A stretch of 64,000 nucleotides of DNA from assembly GCA_964552675.1 (NCBI GenBank), contig CAZKHJ010000001.1:62001-126000 (forward strand), given 5' to 3'. Origin of the DNA: Sulfurimicrobium sp964552675 (GTDB taxonomy: Bacteria; Pseudomonadota; Gammaproteobacteria; Burkholderiales; Sulfuricellaceae). The notes beneath the pieces were generated by a model that saw nothing but the letters and a program-made list of their open reading frames with translations, did no database searches and was not told where the DNA came from. The position numbers and the translations under genes are program-made. Of this stretch, positions 52,851 to 61,103 are shown piece by piece (the stretch's first letter is position 1; each line of letters starts with the position of its first letter).

Positions 52851-53726
52851 ATGCCCATCAACTGGTTCCCCGGCCACATGACTTCGGCGCGCAAGAAAGC
52901 CGCCGAGGCCATGGAATTCATCGACATCGTGATCGAAGTCCTGGATGCCCGCCTGCCCGAGGCAAGCTGCAACCCCATGATTCGCGAACTGCGCCTGCAG
53001 CGCCAGCGTCCCTGCCTGAAAATCCTCAACAAGGCGGACCTTGCCGACCCGGCCGCCACCCAGGCCTGGCTCAAGTTCTACAATGCCCAGCCGGGCGTCA
53101 AGGCAGTTGCCCTGTCATGCAAGAAACCAGGCGATGTCGCCAGGGTGCCCAAGCTGTGCCAGGAGCTCGCCCCGCATCGCGGCACCAACCTCAAGCCGCT
53201 GCGCATGATGATCATGGGCATCCCCAACGTGGGCAAATCCACCCTGATGAACGCGCTGCTGAAGAAGCGCGTGGCGGCGGTCGGCGACGAGCCGGCGGTC
53301 ACCAAGAGCCAGCAGCGCATCGAACTCAATGACCGCATGTCGATCACCGACACGCCCGGCCTGATGTGGCCGAAAATCGAGCATGACAGCGACGGCTACA
53401 TGCTTGCCGCCAGCCATGCCATCGGACGCAATGCCGTCATCGACGAGGAAGTGGCGGTTTTCCTCGCCAACATCCTGCTGGTGCGCTACCCGGCCCTGCT
53501 CGCAGAGCGCTACGGCTGCGCCGTGGAAGGACTGGATGGCGTCGGCGTGGTCGAAGCCGTGGCGAGGCGGCGCGGCTTCCGCCTCAAGGGCGGTGATGCC
53601 GACCTCGAACAGGCGGCGTTGACGCTATTGAAGGACTACCGCACCGGCACGCTCGGCCGCATCAGCCTGGAAACGCCGCACAGCCGCGCCGCCATGCTGG
53701 CGGCGGAGCCGGCCCTCAAGGCATGA
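52851..53726 (+). CDS. Circularly permuted GTPase YlqF/RbgA (ribosome biogenesis)
   Basis: The 291-residue protein has the permuted G-motif order: NKAD (G4) before GIPNVGKST (G1) and DTPGL (G3). This is the RbgA/YlqF type that helps late 50S assembly. The C-terminal RNA-binding domain is present. Its 3' end overlaps the convergent radical SAM gene by 11 bases. Confidence 0.93.
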   Translation: MPINWFPGHMTSARKKAAEAMEFIDIVIEVLDARLPEASCNPMIRELRLQRQRPCLKILNKADLADPAATQAWLKFYNAQPGVKAVALSCKKPGDVARVPKLCQELAPHRGTNLKPLRMMIMGIPNVGKSTLMNALLKKRVAAVGDEPAVTKSQQRIELNDRMSITDTPGLMWPKIEHDSDGYMLAASHAIGRNAVIDEEVAVFLANILLVRYPALLAERYGCAVEGLDGVGVVEAVARRRGFRLKGGDADLEQAALTLLKDYRTGTLGRISLETPHSRAAMLAAEPALKA

Positions 53727-54891
53727 TCTCGACGTACTCGTAAACCTCGTTGTCCGCCAGCACCTTGCGTGCCGCCAGCGGGGCGCGGGCATACCAGCCA
53801 TGAGGATTGCGCCGTGCCACTTCCTGCCCCAGGAAACGCACCAGATCGCAGATCGGTTCCACCACCTCCCGCCGGTACGCCTCGTCCTTCTTGACATAGG
53901 CGAGGTGCAGGTTCTTCATGCAGTTGCCGCGACACCAGGCAAAGGCTTCGCAAGCCTGGCACGGCATGTCGGGATGAGGCTGGAGCGGGCTTTTCCTGAG
54001 CCAGTTGGCGACGATGTCGCCCTGCTGCATGTCCGGCATGTACATCATGTCGGGACAGGGGAAAATCTTGCCGTCCGGCATGATATTGAGGATGTGGCTG
54101 GACACCCGGCACTGGGTCAGCCCTGCGTAAAGCTCGGTGGCGCGTGAAGGCAGCACCTGGTTGCGCACCACCCCCATCACGGGAATAACAGGATAAACCC
54201 GTTCCTCGCTGGCAAAGAATTTTTCCACCAGACGTGACAGCACCGCCTTCCGCTTTTCCACCATCTCGGGCGCATAGGCGCCTTCCATGGCGACGAACTG
54301 GAAATAGACGTAATCAAAGGACTGCGCCAGCTCGTCCAGCTCCTCGAAGCTCGTGTCGGCGCTGCTCCAGGTGACGCGGGCTGTCAGCGTGCCGCCCAGC
54401 CGGTCACGGATCTTGTTGACGTTCTTCACCACCTGGCGGTAGATGCCCTTGCCGCGGTAGCCATCGGTCACTTCCTCGCCGCCATCAATGGAAACCAGGA
54501 CATTCGACAGCCGCGCCAGCACGCTGTCCGGCAGATCATCGAGCAGGGTGCCGTTGGTCTGCAACTGAAAGCGAAAAGCCGGATAGCGGTCCATGACCGC
54601 CTGCATGAACTCCAGGTTCAGCGTCGGCTCCCCGCCGTAGAAGGTGACATACACCTCGTATCCGCCCAGATGCTTGCCAATGAAGGCATCGAGATGATCG
54701 AGGGTATAGGTGACGTTGCCCTGCGAGCCCAGCACGTCGCCCACCGCTGCCGAGCAGTAGGTGCACTTCAGGTTGCAGCGCAAGGTGGTGATCAGCTGCA
54801 ACTCGACACGGTTGCCAATGATAGGGGAGTCATGTCCGGAAACATCCGCCTTGGCGGCCCGGGAAGGATGGAAAGTCAGGGGTACATGCAT
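53716..54891 (-). CDS. Radical SAM/SPASM-domain protein
   Basis: The 391-residue enzyme has the radical SAM CNLKCTYCS motif (CxxxCxxC), the GGEP SAM-binding motif (FYGGEPTLN) and a C-terminal SPASM domain with auxiliary Fe-S cysteines (CRVSSHIL, FPCPDMM, PCQACEAFAWCRGNC). SPASM proteins often modify peptides (RiPPs) or act as anaerobic sulfatase-maturing enzymes. No precursor peptide or sulfatase is next to it. The substrate is unknown. Confidence 0.88.
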   Translation of the reverse strand: MHVPLTFHPSRAAKADVSGHDSPIIGNRVELQLITTLRCNLKCTYCSAAVGDVLGSQGNVTYTLDHLDAFIGKHLGGYEVYVTFYGGEPTLNLEFMQAVMDRYPAFRFQLQTNGTLLDDLPDSVLARLSNVLVSIDGGEEVTDGYRGKGIYRQVVKNVNKIRDRLGGTLTARVTWSSADTSFEELDELAQSFDYVYFQFVAMEGAYAPEMVEKRKAVLSRLVEKFFASEERVYPVIPVMGVVRNQVLPSRATELYAGLTQCRVSSHILNIMPDGKIFPCPDMMYMPDMQQGDIVANWLRKSPLQPHPDMPCQACEAFAWCRGNCMKNLHLAYVKKDEAYRREVVEPICDLVRFLGQEVARRNPHGWYARAPLAARKVLADNEVYEYVEIMP

Positions 54892-55004
54892 GATCAGGGT
54901 TCGTTATCGGGGCTTGTTGAAAAATTGACTTTTATCTATTTTATTATTAAAAATAATGTGTTACGCAACAAAATCCCGCCTTATACACCGATTTTAATTT
55001 CGGG

Positions 55005-55029
55005 ACAAGCCGCCTCCCCGACGGCTTGT
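55005..55029. other. Hairpin between the HicA-like and radical SAM genes
   Basis: ACAAGCCG (55005-55012) pairs with CGGCTTGT (55022-55029) with a 9-base loop. On the minus strand it lies 60 bases behind the HicA-like stop and is followed by an AT-rich stretch, without a clean U run. It may end that transcript. The remaining AT-rich stretch (54920-54985) probably holds the radical SAM promoter. Confidence 0.45.
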
Positions 55030-55088
55030 GGCAAACCCATCAATCGGCAGTGACACTCTGGCCCGGCAAGGCAATAACCCGCAACGGC

Positions 55089-55364
55089 TTACTCGCCGTT
55101 CTCGTAACTCGATGGCGTAACCCCGGCGCGGGTGAGGTATTCGCGCAGGTGCTTGATCATGGTCCGGTCGCAGACACTGCTCTGGTGGGGGTGGTGGATG
55201 AAATCATCGCAATCGTTGAGGATCACGTGAAAACGTGCGCCGTGCACCGGGACAATTTTGGCGCCCAGATGATTCAGCAGCGATTCGATTTCGCGCCAGT
55301 GAATGTTGTTGCTGACCGGATCGTGGAAGATGGCGCGCAGCAGGTTGCTGTGTTTGTGGCTCAT
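55089..55364 (-). CDS. HicA-like protein (solitary toxin-family member)
   Basis: The 91-residue protein resembles HicA mRNA interferases: an N-terminal helix, the AIFHDPVSNNIHWREIESLL segment and a beta strand ending HHPH. The catalytic histidine region is plausible. No hicB antitoxin precedes or follows it, and the surrounding genes are not mobile. It could be a lone, non-toxic RNA-binding homologue, as is common in proteobacteria. Confidence 0.75.
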   Translation of the reverse strand: MSHKHSNLLRAIFHDPVSNNIHWREIESLLNHLGAKIVPVHGARFHVILNDCDDFIHHPHQSSVCDRTMIKHLREYLTRAGVTPSSYENGE

Positions 55365-55505
55365 GACGAACTCCTTGAGAGTGTGCTGAGGGAACCCCTA
55401 CTGCCCAGTATCATCCTCTCCTGTGCCAAGGTAAAGCATGACCAGGCAGTTTTTGCGCGGGGGAGGCGTGATAAAATGGCTGCCCATTCAGGAGCGGTTT
55501 GTTGC

Positions 55506-57497
55506 ATGCTTTCCCGACTCAATCCCCCGCAACGCGAAGCGGTCAAATATCTCGACGGCCCCCTGCTGGTGCTGGCCGGCGCGGGCAGCGGCAAGACCCG
55601 CGTCATCACCCACAAGATCGCCTGGCTGATCGAAACCTGCGGCTACTCGGCCAGCAATATCGCGGCCATCACCTTCACCAACAAGGCCGCGCGCGAGATG
55701 CAGGAGCGTGTCGGCAAGCTGGTGCAGGGCAAGGCGGCGCGTGGACTTACGGTCACCACCTTTCACTCCCTCGGTCTGCACATCTTGCGCCAGGAAGCGA
55801 AACATCTGGGCTACAAGCCGCGCTTCTCGGTGCTCGATGCCTCGGACAGCGGCGGCATTCTCAACGATATCCTGAAGACCACGGACAAGAAGGAAATCCG
55901 CCGCGCCCAGTCGGTCATTTCCAACTGGAAGAACGCCCTGCTCACCCCTTCCGCTGCGGCCGATGCGGCGGAGAATGAGGTGGAGCGGCAACTGGCGAGG
56001 ATTTACCAGACTTACCAGGATACCCTGCAGGCTTATCAGGCAATGGATTTCGACGATCTGATCCGGCTGCCGGTGGAGCTGTTCGAGCGTTGTCCGGAAG
56101 TGCTGGAAAAATGGAGCAACAAGCTGCGCTATCTGCTCATCGACGAGTATCAGGACACCAATTCCTGCCAGTACCAACTGGTAAAGCTGCTCGCCGGCAG
56201 CCGCGGCGCCTTCACCGCCGTGGGCGACGATGACCAGGCGATCTATGCCTGGCGCGGCGCCAATGTGGAGAACCTGAAATCCCTGCAGGAAGACTTCGCC
56301 AGCCTGCATGTCATCAAGCTGGAACAGAACTACCGCTCCACGGTGCGCATCCTGCGCGCTGCCAATACGCTGATCGCCAACAATCCCAAGCTGTTCGAGA
56401 AAAAGCTGTGGAGCGATCTGGGGCATGGCGACCCGATCCAGGTCATGGCTGCCAAGGACGACACGCAGGAAGCGGAAAACGTGGTGATGCGCCTGCAAAC
56501 CCACAAGTTCCAGCACCGCACCCGTTTCGCCGATTACGCCATTCTTTACCGTGGCAACCATCAGGCGCGGGTGTTCGAGCAGCAACTGCGCAACGAGAAG
56601 ATTCCCTACATCCTTTCCGGCGGGCAATCATTTTTCGACCGCAGCGAAATCAAGGACATCATTGCCTATCTCCGCTTACTGGCCAACAGCGACGACGACC
56701 CGGCCTTCATCCGCGCCGTGACCACGCCCCGGCGCGGCATCGGCGCTGGCACGCTGGAAAAGCTGGGCAACTATGCGGCGGAACGGCATGTCAGCCTGTT
56801 TGCCGCGGTCTTCGAGGCCGGGCTGGAACACCAACTGGGAGCCAAGCAGTATCAACCGTTACTGGAATTCTGCACTTTCATCAACCACCTCACCCATCGC
56901 GCCGAGCGCGAGCCCAGCACCGCCATCATGGCTGATCTGCTCACCGCCATCGGTTACGAAGCCTGGCTGTTCGACCAGGAGGAAACCCGCGCGGCGCAGG
57001 CCAAATGGGACAACGTGCAGGAATTCGTCGCGTGGATCAACCGCAAGGGCGAAGAAGACGGCAAGACCGTAATCGAGCTGACGCAGACCATCGCCCTGAT
57101 CAATATCCTCGACAGCCGCGAGGATCAGGAAATTGATGCGGTGCGCCTCTCCACCCTGCACGCTGCCAAGGGGCTGGAATATCCGCATGTCTTCCTGATT
57201 GGGGTGGAAGAAGGCATCCTGCCCCACCGCGAAAGCATCGATAACGGCCAGATCGAGGAAGAGCGCCGACTCATGTACGTAGGCATCACCCGCGCCCAGA
57301 AAGGCCTGACCCTGAGCCATTGCCATAAACGCAAGCGCGGCGGGGAATGGCAGGGCTGCGAGCCGAGCCGTTTTATCGGCGAACTGTATCAGGAGGATCT
57401 GCGCGGGGCGGGGCGGGGACAGAGCGACCCGGAAACGCAAAAGGCAGAAGGCTCGGCCAGACTGGCGCAGCTCAAATCCATGCTGGCCGGGAAATAA
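55506..57497 (+). CDS. rep: Rep-type ATP-dependent DNA helicase (UvrD/Rep family)
   Basis: The 663-residue SF1A helicase has Walker A GAGSGKTRVITHK, DEYQDTN (motif II), the QNYRST motif IV and a C-terminal VGITRAQKGL. It unwinds DNA ahead of stalled replication forks and removes proteins. Length and motifs fit Rep. ATG at 55506 is selected by homology; upstream ORF extension reads into intergenic sequence. A strong terminator follows. Confidence 0.95.
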   Translation: MLSRLNPPQREAVKYLDGPLLVLAGAGSGKTRVITHKIAWLIETCGYSASNIAAITFTNKAAREMQERVGKLVQGKAARGLTVTTFHSLGLHILRQEAKHLGYKPRFSVLDASDSGGILNDILKTTDKKEIRRAQSVISNWKNALLTPSAAADAAENEVERQLARIYQTYQDTLQAYQAMDFDDLIRLPVELFERCPEVLEKWSNKLRYLLIDEYQDTNSCQYQLVKLLAGSRGAFTAVGDDDQAIYAWRGANVENLKSLQEDFASLHVIKLEQNYRSTVRILRAANTLIANNPKLFEKKLWSDLGHGDPIQVMAAKDDTQEAENVVMRLQTHKFQHRTRFADYAILYRGNHQARVFEQQLRNEKIPYILSGGQSFFDRSEIKDIIAYLRLLANSDDDPAFIRAVTTPRRGIGAGTLEKLGNYAAERHVSLFAAVFEAGLEHQLGAKQYQPLLEFCTFINHLTHRAEREPSTAIMADLLTAIGYEAWLFDQEETRAAQAKWDNVQEFVAWINRKGEEDGKTVIELTQTIALINILDSREDQEIDAVRLSTLHAAKGLEYPHVFLIGVEEGILPHRESIDNGQIEEERRLMYVGITRAQKGLTLSHCHKRKRGGEWQGCEPSRFIGELYQEDLRGAGRGQSDPETQKAEGSARLAQLKSMLAGK

Positions 57498-57528
57498 AAA
57501 AGGCGCCGTGCTTCACGGCGCCTTTTTT
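57496..57528 (+). terminator. Rho-independent terminator behind rep
   Basis: GGCGCCGTG (57502-57510) and CACGGCGCC (57514-57522) form a 9-bp stem with a 3-base loop, flanked by an A run on the left and TTTTTT on the right. It terminates rep and, because of the A run, may also act on the minus-strand transcript from the cco cluster. Confidence 0.92.
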
Positions 57529-57542
57529 CATCCGGGAGTCGC

Positions 57543-57641
57543 TTACGACAGCACCACGGACAGGAAGCTCAACCACGACCAGACGATCAGCGAGATCACG
57601 ACCGTCATCGGCAGGTTTTCTTTGGTAAACAGGTTAGCCAT
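57543..57641 (-). CDS. 32-aa single-span membrane peptide downstream of ccoS
   Basis: A short frame too small for standard gene calls encodes MANLFTKENLPMTVVI followed by a hydrophobic helix rich in Ile, Val, Leu and Trp. GGAG lies 8 bases upstream of the ATG at 57641; an ATG at 57647 is too close to the site. It lies 37 bases behind ccoS and is followed by the rep terminator. A small subunit or assembly peptide of the cbb3 oxidase (like CcoM or CydX in other oxidases) is a reasonable guess, not proven. Confidence 0.5.
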   Translation of the reverse strand: MANLFTKENLPMTVVISLIVWSWLSFLSVVLS

Positions 57642-57678
57642 TGCCATCACTCCAAATTAGTTAGTGCGGTATTTTAAT

Positions 57679-57879
57679 TTATTTTTCGCCGTCCCTCAAT
57701 CCGTTCGGCGCATTGCCCCGGCGCGGGATCAGCGGGTCGTCGTCGTCCATCAGGATACGCTGGGCCGGTCCTTCCATATCCTCGAACTGGCCGCTCCTGA
57801 TGGCCCAGAAGATGCCCGCACCGGCGATAAGCACCATGAAAGCGGCCAGGCCGAGCAGGAACATCAGGATGGGCGTCAT
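57679..57879 (-). CDS. ccoS: cbb3 oxidase maturation protein CcoS
   Basis: The 66-residue protein has one N-terminal transmembrane helix and the CcoS signature FWAIRSGQFEDMEGPAQRIL. CcoS is needed to insert haem and copper into cbb3 oxidase. AGAGG precedes the ATG at 57879; a TTG at 57885 is less likely. It lies 9 bases behind ccoI. Confidence 0.95.
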   Translation of the reverse strand: MTPILMFLLGLAAFMVLIAGAGIFWAIRSGQFEDMEGPAQRILMDDDDPLIPRRGNAPNGLRDGEK

Positions 57880-57888
57880 TTTCAACCT

Positions 57889-60312
57889 CTATATCTGGCG
57901 CAGGCGCAGGGCGTTCAGCACCACCACCAGCGAACTCACGGACATGCCCAGCGCCGCCAGCCAGGGGGGAATAAACCCCAATGCCGCGAAAGGCAGGGCC
58001 AGGAAATTATACCCCGCTGCCCAGGCAAAATTCTGTTTCATCACCGTCATGGTGGCACGGCCCGCCTGGAGAGAACGCCAGATGTCGGGCAGTTTTTCCG
58101 ACAACAGCACGATATCGCTGCTGGCTCGCGCCACCTGGGTGCCGCCGCCCATGGCAACGGATACGTCCGCGCCTGCCAGGACCGGCGCATCGTTGACCCC
58201 GTCGCCCACCATCGCCACCACCGCCCCTTCTGCCTGTAGCGCTTTCAACGCGATGAGCTTGTCCTCGGGATGCAGGCCCGAACGGAAATCCGTGATCCCT
58301 AAAAGCGTGGCGAAGTGCCTGACCGCCGCTTCCGAATCGCCGCTCAAGATGGAGACCCTGAAGCCCTGCTGTTTCAGCTCGGCAACCAGCCCATGCGCTT
58401 CAGGGCGAAGTTCGTCCGAGAGCGCGAACCGGGCTAGCACTCGCTGTTCATCGCAGAGCCAGACTACCGTGGCACCCGGCGGCGTCTCCAGGCGATCAGC
58501 GGGCAGTTGCCGCGCCAGTGGGGACAGGGCGCTGTTGCCCAGCGTATAGCGCCGTCCGTCAATCATCCCAGAGACGCCCTTGCCGGGAAAATTCTGCGCC
58601 TCGCTCACCGGCATCAGCTCATTTTTGCCAATCCGCGCCAGAAAACTTTGCGCCAGCGGATGCTCGGACGCCTGCTCCAGGCTGGCAGCAATGCGCAGGC
58701 AGGTCTGCTCGTCCCCATCCTCCGCCGCCAGCACCTGATGCAGCAGCGGCTTGCCATAAGTGAGGGTGCCGGTCTTGTCGAATATCACATGCGTCACTTT
58801 GGCCAGGGTTTCCAGCGCATGGCCGCGCGTCAGCAGGATGCCCTGCTTGAGCAGGTGCGATCCGGCGGCGGCAAAGGCGGCGGGAGCGGCAATGGACAGC
58901 GCGCAGGGACAGGTCACCACCAGCACCGCCAGCACGATTTCCAGCAGGCGGCCGGGATCGACCCACCACCAGGCCAGCGCCACGATCAGGGTCAAGGCCA
59001 GCAGCACATAGGTAAAGCGTCCTGCAACCTGATCCGCAAGCAACGCCAGGCGCGGCTTTTCCGCCATGGCACGGTCGAGCAGGCGCACGATGCCGGCCAG
59101 CACGGTGTTTTCCCCCACGCCGCTGACCCGGATGGTGAGCGGCCCTTCCAGATTGATGCTGCCGGCAATCACCGGCGCACCGGTTTCCTTTGCCACGGCA
59201 CGGCTTTCGCCGGTCAACAGCGCCTCATCCACGCTGCTCACGCCTTCAATTATTTCGCCATCGGCAGCTACGGCTTCGCCGGGCTTGACCAGAATCACAT
59301 CCCCGGCAGCCAGGTCGAGCACGGCCACCGTTTCCTGCTGGCCAGCACGGATTCGCAAGGCCATGGCCGGCACCAGCTTGAGCAGGTTTTCCGTCGCTTC
59401 CACCGAGCGCTCCCGCGCGTTGCGTTCCATGAAGCGGGTGGACAGCAGGAACAGGGTAAACATGGTGATGGCGTCGTAATACACCACGCCTTCGCCACGA
59501 AATGTCACCCAGGCGCTGCCGACAAAAGCGGCAATGATCGCTAGGCTCACCGGCACGTCCATGTTGAGATTGCCCGATTTCAGCGAACGCCATGCGCTGA
59601 CGTAGAAGGGCAGCGAGGTATAGAGAAAAACCGGCAGGGTCAGCAGCAGGCTGACGTAGCGCAGCAGCTGCGCAGTGCTGTGCTCGATGCCGAATGCGGC
59701 ACCGGCATACAGAGCAACCGCGAGCATCATCACCTGTCCGGCGGACAGGCCGGTAATCGCGATCAGCCGAATATCCCGGCTGCGCCCTTTGCGGCGCAGT
59801 TCTTCCTGCTGCAGCGCGTTATAGGGGTGGGCGTTATAGCCCAGCAACTGGATTTCGCGCAGGATGCGCGATAGCTGGATCTCGCGCTCATCCCAGCTGA
59901 TGCGGGCGCGGTGGTTGGCGTAGTTGACCTGGACCGATGTCACCCCCGGCAACTGCTGCAGGTGGCGCTCGTTAAGCCAGATACAGGCTGCGCAGGTGAT
60001 ACCTTCAAGGATCAGCGATGCCTGCTTGAGGTGCGCGCCATCCTTTTCCTCAATGACAAAGCTTTTCTGGATCTCGGGGTGGTCGTACAGCGTGAGCTTG
60101 GAGAGCTCGGCAGGAATCAGTTCCTGGGCGGTAGAGGGCAGTGCGGTACGGTGGCTGTAATACGCTTGCAAGCCGTTGTCGACAATTGCCTGGGCCACGG
60201 CCTGGCAGCCCCGGCAGCACATGTCATGCGCCGTGCCCTCGATGCTGACCGGAAATTTCGCAGCCGGCGGCACGGGCTGACCGCAATGGTAGCAGGCTTC
60301 ATCCCCGCTCAT
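57889..60312 (-). CDS. ccoI: Copper-exporting P-type ATPase CcoI/CtpA type
   Basis: The 807-residue P1B ATPase has an N-terminal CYHCGQPV zinc-like motif and CCRGC, a GITCAACIW metal-binding domain, eight transmembrane helices with the CPCAL metal site, the DKTGTLTYG phosphorylation site and GDGVNDAPVL. It exports copper to the periplasm for cbb3 oxidase assembly. It overlaps ccoH by 4 bases. Confidence 0.95.
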   Translation of the reverse strand: MSGDEACYHCGQPVPPAAKFPVSIEGTAHDMCCRGCQAVAQAIVDNGLQAYYSHRTALPSTAQELIPAELSKLTLYDHPEIQKSFVIEEKDGAHLKQASLILEGITCAACIWLNERHLQQLPGVTSVQVNYANHRARISWDEREIQLSRILREIQLLGYNAHPYNALQQEELRRKGRSRDIRLIAITGLSAGQVMMLAVALYAGAAFGIEHSTAQLLRYVSLLLTLPVFLYTSLPFYVSAWRSLKSGNLNMDVPVSLAIIAAFVGSAWVTFRGEGVVYYDAITMFTLFLLSTRFMERNARERSVEATENLLKLVPAMALRIRAGQQETVAVLDLAAGDVILVKPGEAVAADGEIIEGVSSVDEALLTGESRAVAKETGAPVIAGSINLEGPLTIRVSGVGENTVLAGIVRLLDRAMAEKPRLALLADQVAGRFTYVLLALTLIVALAWWWVDPGRLLEIVLAVLVVTCPCALSIAAPAAFAAAGSHLLKQGILLTRGHALETLAKVTHVIFDKTGTLTYGKPLLHQVLAAEDGDEQTCLRIAASLEQASEHPLAQSFLARIGKNELMPVSEAQNFPGKGVSGMIDGRRYTLGNSALSPLARQLPADRLETPPGATVVWLCDEQRVLARFALSDELRPEAHGLVAELKQQGFRVSILSGDSEAAVRHFATLLGITDFRSGLHPEDKLIALKALQAEGAVVAMVGDGVNDAPVLAGADVSVAMGGGTQVARASSDIVLLSEKLPDIWRSLQAGRATMTVMKQNFAWAAGYNFLALPFAALGFIPPWLAALGMSVSSLVVVLNALRLRQI

Positions 60313-61097
60313 CGCGCGGCGGACACCTCGACATGCTGCTGCATTTCGTAGCGGTCATTCGCGCGTTGCAGCCGGACTACCGCCACCCACAAGCCGGGCA
60401 GGGTCAGGGACAACTGGCCGCGATAGATGCCGGCATCAGTTTCGACCAGGGAAACCCTCTGCTCAGGTTGGGCCAGGCCGGGGCGCAGCATGGCCAGCAC
60501 TACCGTGGCACCACGCAAGGGGCGGCCATCCGCCTCGCTGGCATTGAGTGCGATATTTGCCTGCCCGCCATGCACGAGGTGCTCCAGCCCGCTGACGCTG
60601 ACCTGCCAGCCCAGCCGGTTCTGCTTGTCGGTGCTGGCCATGAACTGATTGACTGTTTTTGCCGCTTCCTCCCCATGCGGCACCACACCGGAAAATGCGG
60701 TATGGGCAACCTGGGCATTCTTTTTCGCTGGCGGCAGCAGCCACTTTGCCACTGCGGGCGGCACACCCTGACCGGAAACCAGCAGCAACACACCATCAAC
60801 CACAAACAGGCCAAGAAAGAAAACAATGATTATGCGAGGGCCCCAGTGCAACCGTTTTGCCGCCGCAGCCTTGCGTCCTCCAATCACGGTAAGCACCGTC
60901 GCCGTGGCCAGATAGACGGCAATATGCATGGACATCACGTCGCCACCCGGCCAGTGCACCGTGGCATAGGCCATGTAGCCGATCGCCGGCACGATGCCGC
61001 TGATCACGCCACGCCAGTAGTTGCTCACGCCAAAAACACGCAACAGGTAATACAAAACAATGATGAGCAGGGCGCCGCCAAACAGGGTCTGAAACAC
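60309..61097 (-). CDS. ccoH: FixH/CcoH-family cbb3 oxidase assembly protein with extended N-terminus
   Basis: The 262-residue protein has several transmembrane helices in its first half (GVISGIVPAIGYMAYATVHW) and a C-terminal periplasmic FixH domain (GIYRGQLSLTLPGLWVAVVRLQ). It is longer than the classic 150-residue FixH, with an added multi-span domain. It sits between ccoG and ccoI in the usual order. Confidence 0.85.
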   Translation of the reverse strand: MFQTLFGGALLIIVLYYLLRVFGVSNYWRGVISGIVPAIGYMAYATVHWPGGDVMSMHIAVYLATATVLTVIGGRKAAAAKRLHWGPRIIIVFFLGLFVVDGVLLLVSGQGVPPAVAKWLLPPAKKNAQVAHTAFSGVVPHGEEAAKTVNQFMASTDKQNRLGWQVSVSGLEHLVHGGQANIALNASEADGRPLRGATVVLAMLRPGLAQPEQRVSLVETDAGIYRGQLSLTLPGLWVAVVRLQRANDRYEMQQHVEVSAAR

Positions 61098-61103
61098 GCT
61101 AAT

